From NCBI GenBank assembly GCA_035942035.1, contig DASZDK010000063.1, positions 1-64,000 of the forward strand: 64,000 bases of DNA, written 5' to 3'. This document shows positions 33,775 through 42,161 of this stretch, piece after piece. Numbering within the stretch: position 1 is the first letter of the stretch; every line of letters starts with the position of its first letter. The notes beneath the pieces are model-generated. The model did not search any database. It had not been told where the DNA came from and saw only the letters and a program-made list of their open reading frames with translations. Both the position numbers and the translations under genes were made by a program. The DNA is from JAHWJR01 sp035942035. Its GTDB lineage: Bacteria; Actinomycetota; Acidimicrobiia; Acidimicrobiales; CADCSY01.

Positions 33775-34518
33775 ATGGCCGAGTCCCCGGTCGTGGTCCT
33801 CGAGAAGGTCAACAAGTGGTTCGGCGACCTCCACGTCCTGCGTGACATCGACCTGTCGGTGGACGCGGGGGAGGTGGTCGTGGTGGTGGGACCGTCGGGG
33901 TCGGGCAAGTCGACGCTGTGCCGGTGCATCAACCGGCTCGAGCCCATCGACAGCGGCACCATCCTCGTCGACGGCGCCCCCCTCCCCGAGGAGGGCAAGG
34001 AGCTCGCCCGCCTCCGGGCCAAGGTGGGCATGGTCTTCCAGTCGTTCAATCTCTTCGCCCACAAGACGGTCCTTCAGAACGTGACCCTGGGGCCGGTGAA
34101 GGCCCTCGGCCAACCACGGGTGGCGGCCCGGGAGCGGGCCATGGAGCTGCTCGAGCGCGTCGGCATCGCCGAGAAGGCCGACCGCTACCCCGCCGAGCTC
34201 TCGGGCGGCCAGCAGCAGCGCGCCGCCATCGCCCGGGCCCTGGCCATGGGCCCCAAGGTCATGCTCTTCGACGAGCCCACCTCGGCGCTCGACCCGGAGA
34301 TGATCAAGGAGGTGCTCGACGTGATGGTCGAGCTGGCCGAGGAGGGCACGACCATGATCGTGGTGTCCCACGAGATGGGCTTCGCCCGTTCGGCCGCCCA
34401 GCGGGTGGTGTTCATGGACGGCGGGCGCATCGTCGAGGTGGCGCCCCCCGAACGCTTCTTCAGCGAGCCGGAGAGCGAGCGGGCCCGTGACTTCCTGTCC
34501 AAGATCCTGGCTCACTGA
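33775..34518 (+). CDS. Polar amino-acid ABC transporter ATPase
   Basis: 247 residues from ATG 33775 (GTG 33769 is two codons earlier), preceded by gaggga. Walker A GPSGSGKST, Q-loop FQSFNLFAHKTVLQNV, signature LSGGQQQR, Walker B VMLFDEPTSALDPE and the switch His in VSHEMGFAR are all present. The HKTVLQN and CINRLE features place it in the PAAT (GlnQ/GluA) family. It is the first gene of a four-gene importer (ATPase, receptor, two permeases), resembling the glutamate system GluABCD of corynebacteria. Confidence 0.96.
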   Translation: MAESPVVVLEKVNKWFGDLHVLRDIDLSVDAGEVVVVVGPSGSGKSTLCRCINRLEPIDSGTILVDGAPLPEEGKELARLRAKVGMVFQSFNLFAHKTVLQNVTLGPVKALGQPRVAARERAMELLERVGIAEKADRYPAELSGGQQQRAAIARALAMGPKVMLFDEPTSALDPEMIKEVLDVMVELAEEGTTMIVVSHEMGFARSAAQRVVFMDGGRIVEVAPPERFFSEPESERARDFLSKILAH

Positions 34519-34540
34519 GCCCGACTGCAAGGAGAGACAC

Positions 34541-35446
34541 ATGCACCACACTCGACCTCGCTGGTTGATCGGCCTGCTCTTGGGCCTGGCCATGGTGGCC
34601 ACCGCCTGTGGCGGTGGAAACGGCGGCACCGACACCAGCCAAGGCTCCGACACCACCCAGGGCGGCAACAACGAGGAGACGATCGAGCACCCGCCGGGCT
34701 CGACCATGGCCGAGATCCAGGACCGGGGCACCATCACGGTCGGGACCAAGTTCGACCAGCCGCTGTTCGGGCTCAAGCGAGCGACCACCGGCGAGGTCGA
34801 GGGCTTCGACGTGGAGATCGCCAAGCTCATCGCCGAGGCCATCGACCCCGATCTCGAGACCGAGTTCGTGGAGACGCCCTCGGCCGTGCGCGAGGACGTG
34901 CTCGTCAACGGCGACGTCGACATGGTGGTGGCGACCTACACGATCAACGACAAGCGCAAGGAGCGGGTGGGCTTCGCCGGTCCTTACTACGTGGCCGGAC
35001 AGGACATCATGGTCATGGCCGGCAATCCCGAGGACATCCAGGGCGTCGACGACCTGAACGGCAAGCGGGTCTGCTCGGTGCAGGGATCGACCTCGATCGA
35101 GAACGTCCGCGAGATGGCCCCCGAGGCAGAGGTCACCGAGTTCGGCACCTACAGCCAGTGTGCCGACGCCATGAGCGACGGCAGGGTCGACGCGGTCAGC
35201 ACCGACAACGTCATCCTGCTCGGGCTCATCGAGGAGAGTGGCGGCGAGTTCGAGCTGGTGGGCAATCCGTTCACCACCGAGCCGTACGGCATCGGCGTCC
35301 CCAAGGACGACGACGAGTTCCGCGCCTTCATCAACGACCGCCTCGAGGAGATCTACGAGAATGGGGAGTGGGCCGAGGCCTACGAGCGCACGGTCGGCGT
35401 GGTCGACGAGAAGACCCCGGAGCCTCCGGAGGTCGACCGCTACTGA
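34541..35446 (+). CDS. Amino-acid ABC transporter substrate-binding lipoprotein
   Basis: 301 residues from ATG 34541 with ggagag 8 bases upstream. A lipoprotein signal peptide ends at Cys23 (VATAC lipobox), followed by a Gly/Thr/Ser linker. The SBP_bac_3 domain shows GTITVGTKFDQPLFGLK, GFDVEIAKLIAE, DMVVATYTINDKRKERVGF, and GKRVCSVQGSTSIENV. These fit glutamate/glutamine-type receptors (GluB/GlnH). It would capture the ligand outside the membrane and hand it to the permeases. Confidence 0.95.
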   Translation: MHHTRPRWLIGLLLGLAMVATACGGGNGGTDTSQGSDTTQGGNNEETIEHPPGSTMAEIQDRGTITVGTKFDQPLFGLKRATTGEVEGFDVEIAKLIAEAIDPDLETEFVETPSAVREDVLVNGDVDMVVATYTINDKRKERVGFAGPYYVAGQDIMVMAGNPEDIQGVDDLNGKRVCSVQGSTSIENVREMAPEAEVTEFGTYSQCADAMSDGRVDAVSTDNVILLGLIEESGGEFELVGNPFTTEPYGIGVPKDDDEFRAFINDRLEEIYENGEWAEAYERTVGVVDEKTPEPPEVDRY

Positions 35447-35473
35447 TCGTGCCCTGGTCCGCCAGGGGCCTAC

Positions 35474-35501
35474 GGGGGACGGAGGCCCACCTCCGCCCCC
35501 C
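35474..35501 (+). promoter_or_regulatory. Hairpin between receptor and permease genes
   Basis: An 11-bp GC stem with one mismatch and a 4-base loop (CGGAGG/CCTCCG core, 35480-35485 with 35490-35495), preceded by a smaller CCCTGG/CCAGGG hairpin at about 35453-35468. In binding-protein-dependent operons such a structure often reduces expression of the distal permease genes relative to the receptor, or protects the upstream mRNA. That role is inferred. Confidence 0.5.
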
Positions 35502-35526
35502 GGCCCCCCAGCCGAGGTAGGCCGCG

Positions 35527-36171
35527 CTGGACGTCATCCTCGACAACCTGGGCCGCTTCGGCACGGGGATCCGCACCACCGTCACCCTGACCCTGCTGTC
35601 GTGGACGGCGGCGTTCGCCATCGGCCTGGTCGTGGCCTCGTTCCGGGTGGGCCCCATCGCACCGCTGCGGGCGGCGGCCACCACCTACGTGGAGCTGGTG
35701 CGCAACTGCCCCCTGGCGGTGCTGTTCGTGTTCTTCTTCTTCGGGCTGCCCAAGGTCATGGGCGTCTACCCGGCCTACACCACGGCAGTGATCGTGCTGG
35801 CGCTCTACACCGGCACCTACGTCACCGAGACCATCCGCTCCGGCATCAACTCGGTTGCCGGCGGCCAGGCCGAGGCTGCCCGCTCGCTGGGGCTGACCTT
35901 CCCCCAGCTCCTGGCCTACGTGGTCCTCCCCCAGGCGCTGCGGACCGTGGTGGCCCCCCTCGGCAACCTGTTCATCGCCCTCACCAAGAACTCCTCCATC
36001 GCCTTCACCATCTCGGTGGGCGAGCTCACCGGGACCGCCCAGCGGGTGGGCAACGCCACCGACAACTACCACGCCGCCTTCCTGGCGGCCGCCGTCGGCT
36101 ACCTGCTGCTGACCATCCCTTCGGGCCTGGTCTTCGGGGCCATCGAGCGGCGGGTGGCGGTGAAGCGGTGA
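35527..36171 (+). CDS. Amino-acid ABC transporter permease 1, apparent CTG start
   Basis: 214 residues. The family's first helix (GIRTTVTLTLLSWTAAFAIG) lies before the first GTG (35632), and the frame is closed by TAG at 35518, so the only plausible start is CTG 35527 (DVILDNLGRFG), with gaggtagg upstream. The HisM/GluC family domain follows: YVELVRNCPLAVLFVFFFFG, the EAA loop GGQAEAARSLGLTFPQLLAYVVLPQAL (quoted in part) and NSSIAFTISVGEL. It overlaps the next permease by 4 bases (GTGA). Confidence 0.9.
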   Translation: MDVILDNLGRFGTGIRTTVTLTLLSWTAAFAIGLVVASFRVGPIAPLRAAATTYVELVRNCPLAVLFVFFFFGLPKVMGVYPAYTTAVIVLALYTGTYVTETIRSGINSVAGGQAEAARSLGLTFPQLLAYVVLPQALRTVVAPLGNLFIALTKNSSIAFTISVGELTGTAQRVGNATDNYHAAFLAAAVGYLLLTIPSGLVFGAIERRVAVKR

Positions 36172-37082
36172 CCCGCCGGCGCACCGCCACGACGGCGCTG
36201 CTGGGGGACGAGCTGGGGCCGCGCGGGCGGCGGCGGGTCCTCATCGGCTCGGTGGTGTCGGGGGCGCTGCTGGCCGTGATCGTCGTCGTGGCCCTCCGGC
36301 GGCTTGGGTCACGGGGCCAGCTCGACGCCGATCTGTGGCGGCCGCTGGCCGACCTGAGGGTCATGCGCTTCTTCCTCGTCGGTGCCCTCAACACGGGCAA
36401 AGCGGCGTCGGCGGCCATGATCGGCGCCGTCGCCCTGGGCATGGTGCTGGCCCTGGGGCGCCTGGCCCGCGCCGCTCCACTGCGCTGGCTGGCCGGCACC
36501 TGGGTCGAGTTCTTCCGGGGCTTCCCGCTGCTGTTGCTGCTGCTGTTCCTGGCCTTCGGCCTGCCCCGCTACGGCATCAAGCTGCCCCTGCTGTGGACCC
36601 TGGTGCTGGCGTTGACGCTCTACAACGGCGCCGTGCTGGGCGAGATCTTCCGGGCTGGCATCCTGTCGCTCGACCGGGGCCAGACCGAGGCCGCCTACGC
36701 CGTCGGGCTCGGGTACTGGCGGGCCATGGGCTCGGTCATCGTGCCCCAGGCCTTCCGGCGGATGGTGCCGGCCATCGTCAGCCAGCTCATCACCCTGCTC
36801 AAGGACACGTCGCTCGGCTTCTTCGTCCAGTACGAAGAGCTCCTCCGTCGGGGTCAGCTGGCCGGCCAGGACTTCCGCAACCTCCTCCAGTCGCTGTTCG
36901 TCGTGGCCGCCATGTACGTCGCCGCGAACTTCGTGCTCAGCCGGTTGGCTCGGCGCCTCGAGGTCCGCCAGCGCCGGCGTTACCGGGCCGGCGGCATCGA
37001 GGTCACGGGCGGGCCCGAGGACCTGGTCATGGTCGATTCCTCGACGCCGGCCCCCGCTCGGGCCGCGCCGGTCAGCAGCTGA
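36168..37082 (+). CDS. Amino-acid ABC transporter permease 2
   Basis: 304 residues from GTG 36168, overlapping the stop of permease 1. One helix at about 27-45 is followed by the permease domain: ALGMVLALGRLARAAPLRWL, TWVEFFRGFPLLLLLLFLAF, the EAA loop RGQTEAAYAVGLGYWRAMGS, and KDTSLGFFVQYEELLRRGQ. It is the heterodimer partner of permease 1 (GluD-like). A polar C-terminal tail of about 40 residues is longer than usual. Confidence 0.95.
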   Translation: MTRRRTATTALLGDELGPRGRRRVLIGSVVSGALLAVIVVVALRRLGSRGQLDADLWRPLADLRVMRFFLVGALNTGKAASAAMIGAVALGMVLALGRLARAAPLRWLAGTWVEFFRGFPLLLLLLFLAFGLPRYGIKLPLLWTLVLALTLYNGAVLGEIFRAGILSLDRGQTEAAYAVGLGYWRAMGSVIVPQAFRRMVPAIVSQLITLLKDTSLGFFVQYEELLRRGQLAGQDFRNLLQSLFVVAAMYVAANFVLSRLARRLEVRQRRRYRAGGIEVTGGPEDLVMVDSSTPAPARAAPVSS

Positions 37083-37107
37083 GGACCCGGAGCGCGCCGT
37101 CGGCCAC

Positions 37108-37317
37108 TCAGTCGGCGGTGAGGGGCTCGAGGGCAGTGGCCTCCCATTGCCCGAGGTGGCCGGGCACCCGGCGGTAGGTCACCGGCGTGCCGGCAGCGAT
37201 GCGGCGGCTGCCGTCGGCCACCGCGGTGCAGTGGAAGAACAGCGCCTCGCCGTCGTCGCCCCGCACGGTGCCCCAGCCCCGGGCGTCGTCGAAGGCCGCC
37301 ACCCGGCCGCGAGTCAA
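37108..37317 (-). CDS. Small cold-shock-domain protein
   Basis: 69 residues from TTG 37317, which overlaps the hisG stop. It is a short OB fold of the CspA type: RGRVAAFDDARGWGTVRGDDGE (quoted in part: GRVAAFDDARGWGTV), LFFHCTAVADGSR, GTPVTYRRVPGHLGQWEA. The usual RNP1/RNP2 motifs (KGFGFI, VFVHF) are diverged to RGWGTV and LFFHC, so nucleic-acid binding may be altered. It is the last gene of the def-to-hisG operon. Confidence 0.75.
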   Translation of the reverse strand: MTRGRVAAFDDARGWGTVRGDDGEALFFHCTAVADGSRRIAAGTPVTYRRVPGHLGQWEATALEPLTAD

Positions 37318-38189
37318 TGGACGATCTTCGACAGCGGGACCTCGATGATGTCGCTGGCGCCGGCGTCGGAGAGAGCGGGGATGAGGATGTTGATGTCGGT
37401 CTTGGGCACGACGGTCTCGACCGCGTAGCCGCCGGCACCGAAGAGCTTGGAGACCGTGGGCGCCTTCATGGCCGGCAGCATGGCGATGACCGCCTCCAGG
37501 TCCTCCTCGCCCACGTTGAGCTTGACCAGCACCTTTCCCCGCGCCTCGAGCGCGCCCTGCAGAAGGGTGTGGAGCTGCTCCATGGCGTGGCGCTTTGCCG
37601 GGTCGGCGTAGGCGTCGGCGTTGGCGATGAGCTCGGTGAACGACACCAGGATGGTGTCGAGGATCCGCAGCTTTGCCGCCCGCAGCGCCCGGCCGGTCTC
37701 GGTGATCTCCACCACGGCGTCGGCGACGTCGGGGATCTTGGCCTCGGTGGCCCCGTGGGACAGGCGCACCCGGGCGTCCACCCCGTGCTCGGCCAGGAAC
37801 CGCCGGGTCAGCTGCGGGTACTCCGTCGACACCCGCACGCCGGCCGGGAGGTCGCCGACCTTGCGCCACGGCGAGTCGTCGGCCACGGCCAGCACCACCT
37901 TGATCGGACGGGCGGTGGCCTTGGAGTAGTGGAGCTCACCCAGCGACACCACCTCGCTGGAGGTCTCCTCGATCCAGTCGCGACCGGTGATGCCGAGGTC
38001 GTAGAGCCCCTCGGCCACGTAGCTGGGGATCTCCTGGGGCCGCAAGATGCGCACGTCGACGACCCGGGGGTCGGCGATGATCGCCTTGTAGTCCACCGTC
38101 GAGCTGCGGGCCACGGCCAGGTCGGCGGCCTCGAACAGCTCGAGGGTGGCCCGTTCGAGAGAACCCTTGGGCAACACCAGGCGCAGCAT
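37314..38189 (-). CDS. hisG: ATP phosphoribosyltransferase (long form)
   Basis: 291 residues from ATG 38189 (overlaps the ribH stop as TGATG). It catalyses the first step of histidine synthesis (ATP plus PRPP). MLRLVLPKGSLERATLELFE, VDVRILRPQEIPSYVAEGLYDLGITGRDW (quoted in part) and VRLSHGATEAKIPDVADAVVEITETG mark the catalytic domains; the C-terminal ~80 residues (KVLVKLNVGEEDL to the end) are the ACT-like regulatory domain of the long form that binds histidine, so no HisZ is needed. hisE is not in the window. Confidence 0.95.
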   Translation of the reverse strand: MLRLVLPKGSLERATLELFEAADLAVARSSTVDYKAIIADPRVVDVRILRPQEIPSYVAEGLYDLGITGRDWIEETSSEVVSLGELHYSKATARPIKVVLAVADDSPWRKVGDLPAGVRVSTEYPQLTRRFLAEHGVDARVRLSHGATEAKIPDVADAVVEITETGRALRAAKLRILDTILVSFTELIANADAYADPAKRHAMEQLHTLLQGALEARGKVLVKLNVGEEDLEAVIAMLPAMKAPTVSKLFGAGGYAVETVVPKTDINILIPALSDAGASDIIEVPLSKIVH

Positions 38190-38665
38190 CAGGGGCGCCG
38201 CTTGGGCAGCTGGCGCAGCAGGTCGGCCATCTCCAGGGCGGTCTCGGCCGCCTCGTAGCCCTTGCTGCCGGCCTTGCCCCCGGCCCGTTCGAGGGCCTGC
38301 TCGACGCTGTCGGTAGTGAGCACGCCGAAGGCGACGGGCACGCCGGTGTCGAGCCCAGCCCGCTGCAGGCCGCCGGCGCACTCGCCAGCCACGTGCTCGT
38401 AGTGGCCAGTGGCCCCCCGGATGACCGCCCCCAGGGCGATCACCGCGTCGAACTCCCCCGAGGCGGCCAGGCGCTGAGCCACCAGCGGCAGCTCGAAGGC
38501 GCCTGGCGCCCACGCCACGGTGATGGAGCCAGCGTCGACGCCGTGGCGCTGGAGACCGTCCCGGGCGCCGGCGAGCAGGCGCTCGGTGATCAGGTCGTTG
38601 AAGCGGGCGCAGGCGATGGCGACCCGCAGCCCCTCACCCTGCAGCTGCCCGGCGTAGGTGGTCAC
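38189..38665 (-). CDS. ribH: 6,7-dimethyl-8-ribityllumazine synthase
   Basis: 158 residues from GTG 38665, overlapping the ribBA stop. Signatures are VAIACARFNDLITERLLAGA, VAWAPGAFELPLVAQRLA, GAVIRGATGHYEHVA with the catalytic His, and FGVLTTDSVEQALERAGGKAG. It condenses DHBP from RibBA with the pyrimidine from RibD to lumazine, normally as a 60-mer or pentamer shell. Confidence 0.97.
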   Translation of the reverse strand: MTTYAGQLQGEGLRVAIACARFNDLITERLLAGARDGLQRHGVDAGSITVAWAPGAFELPLVAQRLAASGEFDAVIALGAVIRGATGHYEHVAGECAGGLQRAGLDTGVPVAFGVLTTDSVEQALERAGGKAGSKGYEAAETALEMADLLRQLPKRRP

Positions 38666-39891
38666 TCGAGCCCCTCGAGCAGGTGGCCCATCCGCTGCTG
38701 CTTGGTGCGCAGGTAACGGATGTTCTCGGGGTTGGGCACGGACTGCAGCGGCACTCGCTCCACGATGTGGAGACCGTACCCGTCGAGACCGCCGTACTTG
38801 GCCGGATTGTTGGTGAGCAGCCGCATGGTGGTGACCCCGAGGTCGACCAGGATCTGTGCGCCGATGCCGTACTTGCGGCTGTCGACGGGCAGGCCCAGCT
38901 CGAGGTTGGCGTCGACGGTGTCGTGCCCCTCGTCCTGGAGGTTGTAGGCCCGCAGCTTGTGGGCGATGCCGATGCCCCGGCCCTCGTGGCCCCGGAGGTA
39001 GACGATCACGCCCAGGCCTTCGGCGGCGATGCGGCGGATGCCCTCCTGCAACTGCACTCGGCAGTCGCAGCGCATCGAACCCAGGGCGTCGCCGGTGAGG
39101 CACTCGGAGTGGACCCGCACCAGCACGTCGTCCTCGCCCTGGACGGCGCCCTTGACCAGAGCCACGTGCTGCTCGCCGTCGAGGAGCGACTCGTAGACGT
39201 AACAGGTGAAGTCGCCCCACTCCGTGGGGATACGGGCGTCGGCCACCCGCTTCACCAGCTTCTCCCGCTGGCGGCGGTGACGGATGAGGTCGGCGATGGT
39301 GATGATGAGCAGCCCGTGGCGGGCGGCGAGCTCTTCGAGCTCGGGGAGGCGGGCCATGGCGCTCTTGTCCTCCGTGACCACCTCGCTGAGCACGCCGGCG
39401 GGGTACAGGCCGGCCATGCGGGCCAGGTCGACGGCCGCTTCGGTGTGCCCGGCGCGGTTGAGCACCCCGCCGGCCCGGGCCCGCAGCGGGTACATGTGGC
39501 CGGGGCGGGCCAGGTCGGCGGGCTTGGTTGCCGGATCGATGAGGGCGGCGATGGTGGCCGCCCGGTCGCCGGCGGAGATGCCCGTGGTCGTCCCGTGGCG
39601 GTGGTCGACCGAGACGGTGAACGCCGTGCGCTGGCTCTCGGTGTTGTCGACGACCATGGGCGGCAGCTCCAGCTCGTCGAGTCGCTCGCCGGTCATGGGC
39701 ATGCAGATGACACCCGAGGTGTGGCTCAGAAAGAAGGCGATCTTCTCGGCGGTGGCGTGCTCGGCCGCCATGACGAGGTCGCCCTCGTTCTCCCGGTCCT
39801 CGTCGTCGACGACGATGACGATCTCGCCCCGCCCGATGGCCTCGATGGCGTCGTCGACGGAGCCCAGGGCGGCGTTGCGCGGCGAGGTCAC
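38662..39891 (-). CDS. ribBA: Bifunctional DHBP synthase / GTP cyclohydrolase II
   Basis: 409 residues from GTG 39891. The N-terminal RibB domain has VVDDEDRENEGDLVMAAEHA and ARPGHMYPLRAR, HTEAAVDL; the C-terminal RibA domain (from about 205) has the zinc motif CLTGDALGSMRCDC, and RGHEGRGIGIAHKLRAYNLQ. It supplies both precursors of the riboflavin pathway. It overlaps ribE upstream by 4 bases (GTGA). Confidence 0.97.
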   Translation of the reverse strand: MTSPRNAALGSVDDAIEAIGRGEIVIVVDDEDRENEGDLVMAAEHATAEKIAFFLSHTSGVICMPMTGERLDELELPPMVVDNTESQRTAFTVSVDHRHGTTTGISAGDRAATIAALIDPATKPADLARPGHMYPLRARAGGVLNRAGHTEAAVDLARMAGLYPAGVLSEVVTEDKSAMARLPELEELAARHGLLIITIADLIRHRRQREKLVKRVADARIPTEWGDFTCYVYESLLDGEQHVALVKGAVQGEDDVLVRVHSECLTGDALGSMRCDCRVQLQEGIRRIAAEGLGVIVYLRGHEGRGIGIAHKLRAYNLQDEGHDTVDANLELGLPVDSRKYGIGAQILVDLGVTTMRLLTNNPAKYGGLDGYGLHIVERVPLQSVPNPENIRYLRTKQQRMGHLLEGLE

Positions 39892-40466
39892 GAGCGGGCC
39901 TCCATGCCGGCGGCCATGAGCCGCTCGACGTACTTGGCCACCACGTCGAACTCGAGGTTGACCCGGTCGCCAGCCCTCCTGCGCCCGAGTGTGGTCACCT
40001 CGGCGGTGTGCGGCACCACGGCGACGGTGAAGTCGTCACCGCCGGCCTCGACCACGGTGAGGCTCACGCCGTCGACGGCCACCGCGCCCTTGGGCACGAG
40101 GTAACGGGCGAGGTCGCCGGACACCCCGACGCGCAGGTCGGGAGCAGGGCGCAGCACCTGGCCCACGGCATCGACGTGGCCCTGCACGAGGTGGCCGCCC
40201 AACCGGTCGGCCAGCCGCAACGGGCGCTCGAGATTGACCGGCTCGCCGATTGGCCGGCCGCCCAGCGTCGTGCAGCTGAGCGTCTCGTCGCTGAGGTCGG
40301 CCTCCCACCAGCCGTCGCCCAGCTCGACGGCGGTGAGGCAGCAGCCGTCGACGGCCACGGAACTGCCCACCGTGGTGCCTTCCAGCACCCGGGTGGCGGC
40401 GATGCGCAGGCGTCCGCCGCGCCGCCCGGCGACCGTGCCCACCTCTTCGACCAGGCCCGTGAACAC
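39888..40466 (-). CDS. ribE: Riboflavin synthase alpha chain
   Basis: 192 residues from GTG 40466. Two tandem lumazine-binding repeats: the first opens FTGLVEEVGTV with VGSSVAVDGCCLTAVEL, the second has GGHLVQGHVDAVGQVL and GAVAVDGVSLTVVEAG. The internal duplication and the N-terminal (V)FTG motif are diagnostic. It performs the final dismutation of lumazine to riboflavin. It lies 2 bases after ribD. Confidence 0.97.
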   Translation of the reverse strand: MFTGLVEEVGTVAGRRGGRLRIAATRVLEGTTVGSSVAVDGCCLTAVELGDGWWEADLSDETLSCTTLGGRPIGEPVNLERPLRLADRLGGHLVQGHVDAVGQVLRPAPDLRVGVSGDLARYLVPKGAVAVDGVSLTVVEAGGDDFTVAVVPHTAEVTTLGRRRAGDRVNLEFDVVAKYVERLMAAGMEARS

Positions 40467-40468
40467 CG

Positions 40469-41497
40469 CTACACCACCTGGAAGTGGGCGCTGGACGGGG
40501 CGCCGGCCGGGGAGGGCGCCGGGGCCGGCGCCAGGTCGATGCGCACGTCGTCGCCCAGCCGGTCGACGGCGACGACCCGGCCCTGCCACGCCTCGGCCAG
40601 CGTGGGGGCAGCAGGTCCGGCGAACAGGCCGCGAGCGTCCTCGCCCCCGAACAGGCGCGGGGCCAGGTAGAGCACGTAGCGGTCGACCAGCCCGGCCCGG
40701 TGGAAGGCACCGGCCACGGTGGCGCCCCCCTCGACCAGCACCTGGACCACCCCGCGCCGGCCCAGCTCGTCGAGCACCGTGGCCAGGTCGCCGGAGCGTT
40801 CGAGCGCCGGCCGCACCCGGGCGTGGGGAGGAATGCGGCCCAGCACCACCCGCAGCGGGTCCGGCCCCTCGGCCAGGCGGACGGTGAGCGCCGGGTCGTC
40901 GGCCCGGACCGTGCCGGCGCCGACGATGACGGCGTCGCTCTCGGCCCGCAGCCGGTGGGCGTCGACGCGGGCCTCGGTGCCGGTGAGCCACTGGGACGAG
41001 CCGTCGGGGGCAGCGGTGCGGCCGTCGGCCGACGCCGCCAGCTTCAGCACCACCCACGGCCGCCCGGTGGTGCGGTGCTTGCGGTAGGGGGCCAGCTGCT
41101 CGGCGACCATGGCACGGCCCACGCCGGTGAGCACTTCCACGCCGGCCCGGCGCAGGCGCTCCAGCCCCCGGCCGGCGACGCGGGCGTCGGGGTCGGCCAG
41201 GGCCACCACGACCCGCCGCACGCCGGCGGCGATCACGGCGTCGGCGCACGGCGGAGTCCGCCCGTGGTGGGAACACGGCTCGAGGGTGCACCACAGGGTG
41301 GCACCCCGGGCGGCGTCGCCGGCGGCGGCCAGGGCGGCGGCCTCGGCGTGCGGGCCGCCCGGCGGAGCGGTGGCTCCTTCGAACACCCGGCCGTCGGCGC
41401 TCTCGAGCACCGCCCCCACCCAGGGGTTGGGGGCGGTCACGGCACGGACGCCGGCGGCCAGGGCCACCGCCCGGCACATCGCCCGCTCGTCGTCCAC
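40469..41497 (-). CDS. ribD: Bifunctional riboflavin deaminase/reductase RibD
   Basis: 342 residues from GTG 41497. The N-terminal cytidine-deaminase-type domain has PNPWVGAVL, PPGGPHAEAAAL (HAE zinc site) and TLEPCSHHGRTPPCADAV (PCxxxxxxPPC). The C-terminal reductase domain has VVLKLAASADGRTA, GSSQWLTGTEARVDAHRLRA, GAGTVRADDPALTVR and VLVEGGATVAGAF. It deaminates and reduces the pyrimidine intermediate. No FMN riboswitch is visible upstream; the gene follows mog by 63 bases. Confidence 0.97.
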   Translation of the reverse strand: MDDERAMCRAVALAAGVRAVTAPNPWVGAVLESADGRVFEGATAPPGGPHAEAAALAAAGDAARGATLWCTLEPCSHHGRTPPCADAVIAAGVRRVVVALADPDARVAGRGLERLRRAGVEVLTGVGRAMVAEQLAPYRKHRTTGRPWVVLKLAASADGRTAAPDGSSQWLTGTEARVDAHRLRAESDAVIVGAGTVRADDPALTVRLAEGPDPLRVVLGRIPPHARVRPALERSGDLATVLDELGRRGVVQVLVEGGATVAGAFHRAGLVDRYVLYLAPRLFGGEDARGLFAGPAAPTLAEAWQGRVVAVDRLGDDVRIDLAPAPAPSPAGAPSSAHFQVV

Positions 41498-41560
41498 CGG
41501 GCCAGCTTACGAGAGCGCCGGCACGGTGGCCGAGTACGGGCAGCGGCCGTGGGGGCGCCC

Positions 41561-42088
41561 TCAGTGCTCCCGGTGGCCGGCGAGGAGGCGCAGGGCATGG
41601 GGAAGGACGTCGAGCACCGCCTCCAGGCACTCGACGGCGCCGGCGGTGGAGCCGGGAACATTGAGCACCAGGGCCCGCTCCACCGTGCCGGCCAGCGCCC
41701 GGGAGAGACGGCCCAGCGGGTTGGCCAGGCGCATGGCCTCGGCCAGGCCCGGGGCCTCTCGCTCCACCACCGCCCGGGTGCCCTCGGGGGTCAGGTCCCT
41801 CGGTCCGAAGCCGGTGCCGCCGGTGGTCACCACCAGCCCGGCGAAGCCCGAGCACAGCCGGCGCACGGCGGCGGCGACCGCCTCGGTGCCGTCGGGCGCC
41901 ACCTGATGGTCGACGACCTGGAAGCCGGCGTGGCCCAGGCGCTCGACCAAAGCGACGCCGGAGCGGTCCTGCCTCGTGCCCGCCACCACCCCGTCGGACA
42001 CGGTGAGCACCTTGGCTTCCAGTGGCTGCTCGCCCTCCCCAGCTTGGCCCACCCCGAGCTCCCGTCTCCTCGCCGGCGATGGGACCAT
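41561..42088 (-). CDS. MogA/MoaB family molybdenum cofactor protein
   Basis: 175 residues from ATG 42088 (ribosome site gagaggg; GTG 42052 is also possible, since the domain starts at AKVLTVSDGVVAGTRQD). Core motifs: GLVVTTGGTGFGPRDLTPEG (TTGGTG), RAVVEREAPGLAEAMR, ALVLNVPGSTAGAVECL (LPGSP-type loop as VPGST). MogA adenylylates molybdopterin; MoaB-type members vary in activity. Its place between rsmB and ribD is unusual for a cofactor gene but is a plain co-directional neighbour. Confidence 0.92.
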   Translation of the reverse strand: MVPSPARRRELGVGQAGEGEQPLEAKVLTVSDGVVAGTRQDRSGVALVERLGHAGFQVVDHQVAPDGTEAVAAAVRRLCSGFAGLVVTTGGTGFGPRDLTPEGTRAVVEREAPGLAEAMRLANPLGRLSRALAGTVERALVLNVPGSTAGAVECLEAVLDVLPHALRLLAGHREH

Positions 42089-42161
42089 CTTGTCGCCCTC
42101 TCCGCTCTGGCGGTGAAAACGGTGCGGAACCCGTACCGATGTCGCCGCCAGGAGGGAGGGT

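Noticed and set aside
41498..41560. FMN riboswitch upstream of ribD
   Set aside because: The 63-base spacer is too short and shows none of the conserved FMN-element sequence.
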